38,616 bases of DNA from an uncultured bacterium. Its GTDB lineage: Bacteria; Bacteroidota; Bacteroidia; Bacteroidales; Bacteroidaceae. Under the pieces are notes generated by a model. That model did not search any database and was not told the origin of the DNA. It saw only the letters and a list, made by a program, of their open reading frames with translations. The DNA is taken from NCBI GenBank assembly GCA_946188155.1, contig CAMHUC010000030.1, positions 1-38,616 on the forward strand, read 5' to 3'. A program made the position numbers and the translations under genes. Each line of letters opens with the position of its first letter. The stretch's first letter is position 1. Below, one piece after another: positions 32,480 to 38,616 of this stretch.

Positions 32480-33007
32480 TTAGGGCTCGGGCTCCGGCTC
32501 GGGCGTAGGATTCACGATGGCGTCGATGGCCTCGCGGGCAGCCTTCGTCCAGCGGAAGCTGGCGTCCGAGTTGAGCTCCTTGCGGGTGAAGCTTCCGGTA
32601 GACTGGGCCAGGAGCTTGGCACTCTTGATGGCATACTGCGCCTCCTTGGTGTAGTCGGGGGTGCGGGGCGTGCCGTCGGGGTTCTTGGTGGCAGGCAGTC
32701 CTCCGATGCCCCCCACGATCTTGTAGCCCTCCTTGATGTCCATGCCGTTGGCCTCCACGGAGCACTTGAAGATGGCCAGGTTGTCAATCTTCACCGTCTT
32801 GCCGTTGAGGCACTGCTCGCGGACGCAGTCCACGAAGTCCTTCAGGATGCCGGCGATGGTTCCCTTGGAGAAAGGCGTGTTGTGCTCTGCCATGTGCTGT
32901 GCCATATCGTCGATGGACATGGTCTCCTTGTATTCCACACGTGCGAAGTACTTGCCGAAGGCACTTGAGAAACTGTTCTGGTTCTGGGCGATGTTCAATT
33001 CCAACAT
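32480..33007 (-). CDS. HU family DNA-binding protein
   Basis: From ATG 33007 (MLELNIAQNQNSF) the protein has 175 residues. It is of the Bacteroidetes histone-like type: an HU fold (about 1-125) with FARVEYKETMSIDDMAQHMAEH, SKGTIAGILKDFVDCVREQ and GKTVKIDNLAIFKCS, then a C-terminal extension ending in PTPEPEPEP. An upstream in-frame Met (33061) is rejected because the longer N-terminus has no HU similarity and lies in the leader. Such proteins bend and compact DNA; the proline-glutamate tail may modulate binding. It has its own promoter and double terminator, so it is a single-gene unit. Confidence 0.9.
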   Translation of the reverse strand: MLELNIAQNQNSFSSAFGKYFARVEYKETMSIDDMAQHMAEHNTPFSKGTIAGILKDFVDCVREQCLNGKTVKIDNLAIFKCSVEANGMDIKEGYKIVGGIGGLPATKNPDGTPRTPDYTKEAQYAIKSAKLLAQSTGSFTRKELNSDASFRWTKAAREAIDAIVNPTPEPEPEP

Positions 33008-33102
33008 AATCGTTACTGTTTTTTTAATGTTAATACTAATGTTGCTTGTCTCTGCATCCATGGCAGTGAGTCGGGCCCTGACTTCTTGCTTGTTTGCGGT
33101 TG

Positions 33103-33110
33103 CAAAGGTA
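33103..33110 (-). promoter_or_regulatory. -7 box of the HU gene
   Basis: TACCTTTG on the minus strand, giving a leader of about 90 nt before ATG 33007. The -33 match is weak. Confidence 0.55.
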
Positions 33111-33166
33111 CGACATTTTCCGTTACGCTGTAGCGGAATGCCCCGTGCTGGGATAAACCTAAAATT

Positions 33167-33193
33167 GCAAGCCGCTGACCGTCAGCGGCTTGC
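33167..33193 (-). terminator. terminator of the WYL gene
   Basis: A perfect 12-bp stem GCAAGCCGCTGA / TCAGCGGCTTGC with a 3-nt loop, followed on the minus strand by AATTTTAG, about 57 bp after the WYL stop. Confidence 0.8.
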
Positions 33194-33249
33194 GATACCC
33201 TTTTCCGATTTCCGTGCGACCACTCCTCCGGCCCCGTCCTCCTGCCTTC

Positions 33250-34143
33250 CTACTGCATGGCCGCTTCGAGGTGCTGCTGTCGTATGTCGTCGGCCAGCCA
33301 CTGTGGGCTGATCACCTTGAGCCAGCGTCCCCTCGACAGCAGGCGGGCCTTGAAGTCGGAGGTGGGCCTGAGCGTCAGTGCGAAGTCGCAGTAGTCTCCG
33401 CCGTCGGCTATGAGCTGCTGCGTGTGGTGCAGCGGGCGGTCCTGCATGGAGAATCGCTCCCATCCGAATGCCCTCACCACGATGTGCTCCACGGGTGTGC
33501 CGTCGCCGATGACCACGCCGTAGTACTCGCTGAAGAAGTCCTCGGCGTCGAAGTATTCGTCAGGCTTGAAGTCCTCTTCGAGCACGGCGAGCTGCTCCAT
33601 GCGGTCGAAGGCGAAGATGAGGTAGCGCCCTTCGGCTGTGCGCCCCAGCAGATACCACCGCTGTTCGGCCTGCTTCAGGCAGTAGGGTGCCACGGTGTGC
33701 TCCCTGCTCGTCTGGCTGCCATAGCGTCGGTACAGCAGGCGCACGCAGTGCTGGTGGCGCATGGCGTCCACGGCCTGCCGCAGTAGCACGTGGTCGGCCG
33801 TGGTGCGCTCCAGCAGTATGCGCTCCTGCATGGACAGGCAGTCGCTCACCAGGCTGCTCACCGACAGCGTGGACAGCAGCCAGTTCTGCACGCTGTCGGC
33901 GCGCAGCACGTACTCGTTGCCGATATAGTATTGGTAGCCGTTGCGGCGGTCGCACTCGATGAACAGTCCGAACATCTCCTCGATGGCATCCTTGTGGCGC
34001 AGGAAGGTGCTGCGCGATAGCGGCACTCCCCGGCTCATCTCCTCGTTGAGCCACAGCGTGTTGATCTCTTCCAGTGTCCTGGCTTTCTCGCTGATCTTCT
34101 CCACCAGCCAGATGTACTCTCTGAATTTCTCTGATTCTCTCAT
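33250..34143 (-). CDS. WYL domain-containing transcriptional regulator
   Basis: A 297-residue protein. The N-terminal part (about 1-70) looks like a winged helix (EINTLWLNEEMSRGVPLSRSTFLRHKDAIEEMFG). The WYL region (about 125-215) shows CVRLLYRRYG, TVAPYCLKQAEQRWYLLGRT and RYLIFAFDRMEQL. A C-terminal WCX-type domain follows (about 225-295). WYL proteins sense nucleic acids or nucleotides and often regulate DNA-damage, phage-defence or CRISPR genes. It is divergently transcribed from a UmuD-like autoprotease gene across 142 bp, which fits a stress-response pair. Promoter and terminator are both clear. Confidence 0.92.
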   Translation of the reverse strand: MRESEKFREYIWLVEKISEKARTLEEINTLWLNEEMSRGVPLSRSTFLRHKDAIEEMFGLFIECDRRNGYQYYIGNEYVLRADSVQNWLLSTLSVSSLVSDCLSMQERILLERTTADHVLLRQAVDAMRHQHCVRLLYRRYGSQTSREHTVAPYCLKQAEQRWYLLGRTAEGRYLIFAFDRMEQLAVLEEDFKPDEYFDAEDFFSEYYGVVIGDGTPVEHIVVRAFGWERFSMQDRPLHHTQQLIADGGDYCDFALTLRPTSDFKARLLSRGRWLKVISPQWLADDIRQQHLEAAMQ

Positions 34144-34163
34144 ACCTTATTTATTTGTAGGCG

Positions 34164-34195
34164 CAAAATTACTAAAAAAATGTGAAACGGCCAAA
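34164..34195 (-). promoter_or_regulatory. promoter of the WYL gene
   Basis: TTTG (34195-34192), a 20-bp spacer and TAATTTTG (34171-34164) on the minus strand, a full consensus match 21 bp before the ATG. Confidence 0.85.
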
Positions 34196-34236
34196 CTTTT
34201 CCATAACTTGCTCCACATTTTGACGCAGCAGCGACG

Positions 34237-34244
34237 TATCTTTG
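34237..34244 (+). promoter_or_regulatory. -7 box of the UmuD-like gene
   Basis: TATCTTTG, 41 bp before ATG 34286. No -33 TTTG at the usual distance; a TTTG occurs 14 bp upstream. The region is shared with the divergent WYL promoter. Confidence 0.5.
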
Positions 34245-34285
34245 CCGCTGTATTCGATGTTTTACACTTAAATATAGGAACGAAA

Positions 34286-35131
34286 ATGGACATGAATCAA
34301 GAACTCAACAACGTGCTGGCCCTGCTGGAGCAGGCCGGCCTGAACCCCCAAGTGTGTGACACCCCCGTAGCCTACGACCACCGTTGCGTGGCCTGCGGCC
34401 GCCCGACGGCTCCTGGCGATGCCGACGATGCCGACTACTGCCTGATGCCCCGCCGGCTGATGGGCAGCGGTCTGGAATTCTTCATCGACATCCAGGGCGA
34501 GTCGATGCGTGACGCGGGTTTCACCCCTGGCGACCGCATCCGTGTGCGAACCGACGTGACGCCCCGCGACGGCGACATCGTGGTGGCCCGTGTCGATGGC
34601 GACTTCACGGTGAAGGTGCTGTTCACCGACGAGCAGGGCCGCTGCTGGCTGGTGCCTCAGAACGAAGCGTTTGCGCCGCTGCTGCTCACCGAGCGGATGG
34701 AGGTGAGCATTGTGGGCTGCGTGGTGGAGGTGGTCAAGGACACGCCCCACCTGTCGTCGGGCGAGTGCATGAGGATTATCCGCCGCGCACAGAGCCGGCT
34801 CGACACCCCGCCCGCGCCGCAGGCGGTGGAGCAGGCCATCAGGCAGATAGCCCCGATGGTGGAGAACGGACGGCAGTGGTACGCCGTCTACAGTGCCCTG
34901 CGCGACCGTGAGGCAGTGGCTCAGGACGACTACCACGGCTTTGCCGACCTGGTGCGCCGCGTGGTGCCCGGCCACCCTCGGCTGCCCGTGGCCTCAGAGC
35001 TGCTGCGCCTGTCGGCCGGCAGCTTCCGCAAGTCGGTAGCCCTCTGGGACCGCACCGCCGCCCCCGTCGGTGGCAAGCGCTTCGAGGCCTATCTGCGCAT
35101 AGCGCGGCGCATGCTCGAACTGCTGGCATAG
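34286..35131 (+). CDS. UmuD/LexA-like S24 autoprotease with extra C-terminal domain
   Basis: Start ATG 34286 (MDMNQELNNVLALLEQAG); longer upstream frames run into the divergent promoter. The protein has 281 residues. Residues 20-150 align with UmuD along their whole length: a Cys37-Gly38 site (VACGRP), Ser73 in IQGESMRDAGF and Lys110 in DGDFTVKVL. The spacings Cys-Ser 36 and Ser-Lys 37 are the same as in E. coli UmuD (Cys24-Gly25, Ser60, Lys97), so RecA-stimulated self-cleavage is expected. Residues 155-281 are an added helical domain (VEQAIRQIAPMVENGRQWYA ... LPVASELLRLSAGSFRKS) that I do not recognise. No umuC-like gene follows; a strong terminator does. It may be a cleavable regulator rather than a polymerase subunit. 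Confidence 0.88.
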   Translation: MDMNQELNNVLALLEQAGLNPQVCDTPVAYDHRCVACGRPTAPGDADDADYCLMPRRLMGSGLEFFIDIQGESMRDAGFTPGDRIRVRTDVTPRDGDIVVARVDGDFTVKVLFTDEQGRCWLVPQNEAFAPLLLTERMEVSIVGCVVEVVKDTPHLSSGECMRIIRRAQSRLDTPPAPQAVEQAIRQIAPMVENGRQWYAVYSALRDREAVAQDDYHGFADLVRRVVPGHPRLPVASELLRLSAGSFRKSVALWDRTAAPVGGKRFEAYLRIARRMLELLA

Positions 35132-35153
35132 GAGTCTTTCTCCGCAGGCTTTC

Positions 35154-35181
35154 GCTTCCCCATGGCGGGGAAGCTTTTTTT
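35154..35181 (+). terminator. terminator of the UmuD-like gene
   Basis: Perfect stem GCTTCCCC / GGGGAAGC with a 5-nt loop followed by seven T, 22 bp after the stop codon. Confidence 0.92.
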
Positions 35182-35602
35182 GCCTTTTTCTTGGAGGTTT
35201 CCCCGCCACCGCATTGCCTTCCTCCACCCAAAGGGCGACTCCTTCTATCTCCTTCTAATAAAACTAATTAAAATCAGTATCTGTCCCCACGGCTATGCAT
35301 CTTCATAATCTCTCTCTATTTTAGTTTACGGCTACAAAATTACAAAAAATGATTGTAACCACCGAGTAATTTTAGTGAATTAACACAGAACTGTCGTAAA
35401 AATGTAAGCTATCAGTAACCCCGTCGTGTCAAACCCCGTCGTGTCTGACGCTCGTTACAACCTTGTTACAACCTCACAACCTCTAAAACAGGTTGTACAG
35501 ATTTCGGACTGTCTTATCTGAGAATCTTCATTTTTTTTGTGTGGACATATAATGCTTTTTCTTGAATAACACAAGTTTTTCTTAACTTTTTCCACCGAAT
35601 AG
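35182..35602. other. AT-rich intergenic stretch with short repeats
   Basis: No gene seen. It holds two direct copies of AACCCCGTCGTGTC (35417-35430 and 35432-35445, period 15) and an inverted repeat ACAACCT-7 nt-AGGTTGT (35476-35496). Both lie upstream of the GH5 promoter at 35603 and could be regulator binding sites. Confidence 0.5.
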
Positions 35603-35633
35603 TTTATAATCTGCAAATTATTCACTATCTTTG
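35603..35633 (+). promoter_or_regulatory. promoter of the structured leader / GH5 gene
   Basis: TTTA (35603-35606), a 19-bp spacer and TATCTTTG (35626-35633). The predicted start is near 35640, leaving a leader of about 230 nt before the GH5 ATG. Confidence 0.65.
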
Positions 35634-35674
35634 TACCGTGTTTCAAATGAAGCACAACATTTATTTGCTCAATT

Positions 35675-35791
35675 CTCACTCGAATTGCGACCTCGAAAAG
35701 AAAAAAGAGCAAACCAAATCAACATTGGAGTATGCGCTTATAGCGCAGACTTCTCCATAGTTGATTTGAGGCTGTCGCAAGCCTGAGTGAG
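35675..35791 (+). ncRNA. large nested RNA fold upstream of the GH5 gene
   Basis: Five helices nest in register: CTCACTC/GAGTGAG (35675, 35785), TTGCGAC/GTCGCAA (35685, 35774), CAAATCAAC/GTTGATTTG (35715, 35760), TGGAG/CTCCA (35726, 35753) and TGCGCT/AGCGCA (35733, 35742). A 23-nt purine-rich 5' bulge (35692-35714) faces a 5-nt 3' side. Just downstream, CTGCGCT (35803-35809) before a T-rich run can pair instead with AGCGCAG (35742-35748), so two folds are possible. It may be a riboswitch-like leader, a 6S-like RNA or another unassigned RNA; I recognise no known class. Confidence 0.65.
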
Positions 35792-35873
35792 ATATGGCGG
35801 GGCTGCGCTTTCTTTTTATGGAGGCCACTACCACCAAAACCGAGTGAAAGTATAAACTTAAAACGCGAGAACG

Positions 35874-38616
35874 ATGGCAGAAGTAAAGAATCCTTGGATG
35901 AATGTATTGTGGCAGAAACCGAAAGTAAAAGTACTATTAATAGTATTTGCCCTGATGACTTTGCAGTGCATACAAGCACACAACCTTGAGCCGCTCCACG
36001 TGGACGGACGCTATCTGAAGAACTCAAAAGGCGACATTGTGACGTTGCATGGGTATATGGCTGTCTTAGATCCATATTTCCAGGCAGATGAATATACTTG
36101 GGAGGGATACGATGTGGCTACATGCCTGAAGAACAAGAAGGCTGCAATAGACCGTCTGTTAGAATCAGGCTGGAAGATTGACTATGTTAGATTCGGTTTG
36201 GATGCTTATTGGTTTAGCGATGACATTATCAAGCAAGCAGAGACTGTTGATTTTGAGCGATTTGTAAAATATTTCGAGGAGCTTTTTCTTCCGCTGATAG
36301 AATATTATCATGAAAAGGGCATATACACTTTGCTTTGGCTACAGCAAGGTACGCCAGAAACAATAGAAGTGGGAGATAAGAATCAAGAGTTGAATCTCCT
36401 GATGTGGAACTATATTTGCAGCCATCCGCGTATTCGCAATAATCCTGGTGTGATGTTTGAACTGGCCAATGAACCTGTATATATTAATTGCCGACAAGGC
36501 GACAATGATGATACACAATATTTATTTGGAGCAAGGAGAAGTTCTGTGTTTAAAGAGGCAAGAGACTATTGGCAACCTATTGTCGACATGATTCGCTCCA
36601 AATGCGATAACATCATATACATATCAGGTTTTAGGTGGCAAACCTTATACTCAGGTTTTACAGACTATCCTATAAAAGGTGACAATATTGGTTATGCAGT
36701 TCATAGTTATCCAAGAGAAGATGTACGCGAACACTGGGAAAAAGAAGTATTCCCAATAGCATATATGGCCCCGATTATCATTACTGAGTGTGCGTGGGGA
36801 TATAGTGACGACGATGTTTTCAATTGGGGCACGACAAGTGAATTTGGCAACTCCCTTAAAAGTATTGTCGATGAACTTGGTAATGCAAGTTGGAATTGTT
36901 TTGAACCTAGCGAGGACTATTACTATTTAGTTAATCAGTCATCACAGAGCGATAAAGCCAAAGTTTCGAATGACCCCGAAGCCTGTTTCCTGCCGATGTG
37001 TCAATGGTGGAATGAGTATTCCAAAACCAAAACAATGCCCACCAGCCAACTAAAGGCAAAGAAAGTATCATTTGATTTCTTTCCGACGCATCTTACACCA
37101 GGGGAGAAAGCGATTGCAAAAATCATGGCGGTATTTACTAACGGTATGACTTGGAATGTTGCTGGTGATGCAGAATACATTGTAGAAGACGAGAGCTTAC
37201 TTTCTATTAAGCATGGGGTTATCTGGGCGCTGAAAGAAGGATCGACAAATGTAATAGTGAGATATACAGATGGCACTGGGCAGACATTTAGCCATGAATT
37301 CGAAGTTACTAATACATTGTTTCCACTGACTAAAGAGGGGTTTGTTCTTGATCAGTTTGCTCTTGACGCAAATGGCTCTTTCGACGAGGATACAGGAACA
37401 TTCAGTTCTGGAGGCCTTGGTTCTGGAGGTTGGTATTATCAGGGTGGATTGGATTTGTCAGCCTATAAATACCTTGTTGTGCAACTCAATCAGAAACAGC
37501 AATGCTGGGCAACAGTACATATAGTAGATGATGAAAACGAGTCGGATGAGAATCAAGCCTGGAATGACGAAATAAATGATATTGGCTTTCCCTTTAATGA
37601 TGCGACGGAACTGGTAATCGATCTCCATTCACTACATAATCTGAATGGCGAGCTCTTAGACTTATCACATATTTTCCGAGTTGATATCTGGATAAATGGT
37701 GTAGAAGGTTCTGTCAGTATCAAACGGGTATTCCTTAGCAATGATGGCACTACCCAAGCCTACCAAGAGCCCACTTATGTTTATGCAGATAATAAGGTAA
37801 TGTATTATGGTGAAGAAGTGCCCGTCTTGTCTTATTCAACGTATGGACCAGCCATCAAAGGATTGCCAAAACTCTCAACTACCGCCAATAAAGCATCAGC
37901 CACAGGCTCCTATCCTATAACTGTGGAGAAGGGAACAATAACGAGCGATCAAGTGACCTGCATTGACGGTTTGCTATATGTCCTGAAGGCACCGTTGGAG
38001 GTTGGAGTACAGGATGTGACCATCACGGAGGGCGATGCCATCCCAGCATTTACGCTGACCTATGAGGGCTTCCGCAATGGTGATACAGAATCCAACGCTT
38101 TCACCACGAAGCCTAAGGCCACAACAACAGCCACTGCATCCTCGAAACCTGGCACTTATACCATTACCGTCAGTGGTGGCGAGGCCAAGAACTATGCGCT
38201 GACATATTCGCAGGGTACGCTGACTATCAAAAAGAAACCTGAACAGCCAGTTACTATCACCGCTGATAATAAGTCGATGATCTATGGCAACGAAGTGCCC
38301 GAGCTGACCTTCTCTTCAGAGGGGGCAACGCTCAAAGGCACTCCGAAGCTGTCGACTACAGCCACGAAAACGTCTCCTGTGGGAACCTATCCCATCAAGG
38401 TAGAGAGGGGAACCGTGACAAACAAGGAGGTATCTTATGTAGACGGTACGCTGACTATCTCGAAGGCACCGTTGACGGTTGGAGTACAGGATGTGACCAT
38501 TACGGAGGGCGATGCCATCCCTGCATTTACGCTGACGTATGAGGGCTTCCGCAATGGTGACACAGAATCCAACGCTTTCACCACGAAGCCTAAGGCCACA
38601 ACAACAGCCACTGCAT
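35874..38616 (+). CDS. GH5-like cellulase with CBM-like and MBG repeats (3' end outside window)
   Basis: An unbroken frame from ATG 35874 to the window edge, over 914 codons. A hydrophobic segment at residues 18-37 is probably the signal. The catalytic barrel (about 40-380) is clan GH-A, closest to GH5: acid/base E200 in FELANEP and nucleophile E305 in IIITECAWG, with HSYPRE between. A Big2-like domain follows (about 395-480, GVIWALKEGSTNVIVRYTDG), then a CBM-like beta-sandwich (about 485-620). From about 623 alternate MBG-type domains (YGNEVPELTFSS..., VGVQDVTITEGDAIPAFTLTYEGF) repeat with a 159-residue period. It probably cuts a beta-glucan or beta-mannan. The DNA is AT-richer than the rest of the window. 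Confidence 0.88.
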   Translation, partial: MAEVKNPWMNVLWQKPKVKVLLIVFALMTLQCIQAHNLEPLHVDGRYLKNSKGDIVTLHGYMAVLDPYFQADEYTWEGYDVATCLKNKKAAIDRLLESGWKIDYVRFGLDAYWFSDDIIKQAETVDFERFVKYFEELFLPLIEYYHEKGIYTLLWLQQGTPETIEVGDKNQELNLLMWNYICSHPRIRNNPGVMFELANEPVYINCRQGDNDDTQYLFGARRSSVFKEARDYWQPIVDMIRSKCDNIIYISGFRWQTLYSGFTDYPIKGDNIGYAVHSYPREDVREHWEKEVFPIAYMAPIIITECAWGYSDDDVFNWGTTSEFGNSLKSIVDELGNASWNCFEPSEDYYYLVNQSSQSDKAKVSNDPEACFLPMCQWWNEYSKTKTMPTSQLKAKKVSFDFFPTHLTPGEKAIAKIMAVFTNGMTWNVAGDAEYIVEDESLLSIKHGVIWALKEGSTNVIVRYTDGTGQTFSHEFEVTNTLFPLTKEGFVLDQFALDANGSFDEDTGTFSSGGLGSGGWYYQGGLDLSAYKYLVVQLNQKQQCWATVHIVDDENESDENQAWNDEINDIGFPFNDATELVIDLHSLHNLNGELLDLSHIFRVDIWINGVEGSVSIKRVFLSNDGTTQAYQEPTYVYADNKVMYYGEEVPVLSYSTYGPAIKGLPKLSTTANKASATGSYPITVEKGTITSDQVTCIDGLLYVLKAPLEVGVQDVTITEGDAIPAFTLTYEGFRNGDTESNAFTTKPKATTTATASSKPGTYTITVSGGEAKNYALTYSQGTLTIKKKPEQPVTITADNKSMIYGNEVPELTFSSEGATLKGTPKLSTTATKTSPVGTYPIKVERGTVTNKEVSYVDGTLTISKAPLTVGVQDVTITEGDAIPAFTLTYEGFRNGDTESNAFTTKPKATTTATA
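37985..38616 (+). repeat. direct repeat of the MBG coding unit, 477-bp period
   Basis: The 155 bp from 37985 recur at 38462-38616 with about six differences. The spacing of 477 bp equals 159 codons, one pair of MBG domains. The second copy is cut by the window edge, so more units may follow. Confidence 0.9.

Noticed and set aside
32215..32508. Plus-strand frame of 97 codons between the GH13 and HU genes
   Set aside because: Crosses both HU terminator hairpins and the end of the HU gene; no promoter or domain.
33941..34285. Longer start for the UmuD-like gene at 33941
   Set aside because: The extension overlaps the start of the WYL gene and both divergent promoters; UmuD similarity begins only after 34286.
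34286..35131. Reading the S24 gene as LexA
   Set aside because: No N-terminal helix-turn-helix is present; spacing and sequence follow UmuD, and LexA lacks the extra C-terminal domain.
35455..36075. Minus-strand open frames of 85 and 118 codons near 35.5-36.1 kb
   Set aside because: They run through the promoter, the nested RNA fold and the start of the GH5 gene on the opposite strand; composition is not protein-like.

Overview
This window is from the chromosome of a Bacteroidales bacterium, most likely a Prevotellaceae member (Prevotella, Segatella or a relative). The evidence is phylum-type promoters (TTTG, about 19-21 bp, TAnnTTTG) before many genes, no obvious Shine-Dalgarno sequences, and lineage-typical families: BspA-like LRR proteins, DUF3857/transglutaminase proteins, a TonB receptor with a DUF4249 lipoprotein, GH95 and GH13 enzymes, and a Bacteroidetes HU protein. 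No rRNA, tRNA, CRISPR array or insertion sequence was recognised. The window is GC-rich up to about 35.1 kb and visibly AT-richer after that.

Layout. 1-5.5 kb, minus strand: infB (cut by the window start), nusA, rimP, then a secreted S41 protease. 5.6-6.9 kb, plus: a MerR/GyrI-like regulator coupled to a DUF3795 protein. 6.9-11.8 kb, minus: two secreted DUF3857/transglutaminase-like proteins (one with a catalytic Cys, one without Cys or His) and a phosphate acyl/butyryltransferase, with a 16-bp tandem array between. 12.0-18.3 kb, plus: a tight unit of two BspA-like LRR proteins, a GH95 fucosidase and an AraC regulator. 18.5-20.2 kb, minus: DUF3109, ung and a predicted free-standing small RNA of about 235 nt. 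20.3-23.1 kb, plus: a DUF4359 protein and two glycosyltransferases. 23.1-32.2 kb, minus: a probable starch operon (GH13 lipoprotein, secreted GH13 amylase, TonB receptor, DUF4249 lipoprotein, plug-like protein) with no SusD. 32.4-35.2 kb: an HU protein, a WYL regulator and, divergent from it, a UmuD-like autoprotease with an unexplained C-terminal domain. 35.2-38.6 kb, plus: a promoter, a large nested RNA fold and an unfinished GH5 enzyme with CBM-like and MBG repeats.

Two themes stand out. First, simple-sequence repeats occur in many intergenic gaps and also in frame inside at least six genes, encoding signal-peptide cores or loops; some are built as long imperfect hairpins, and one of these lies inside the TonB receptor gene. 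Second, there are uncatalogued regulatory or RNA candidates: the small RNA at 19.9-20.1 kb, the nested structure at 35.68-35.79 kb, and the UmuD-fusion/WYL divergent pair.

The genes were read by eye; family names rest on remembered motifs and no database search was possible.
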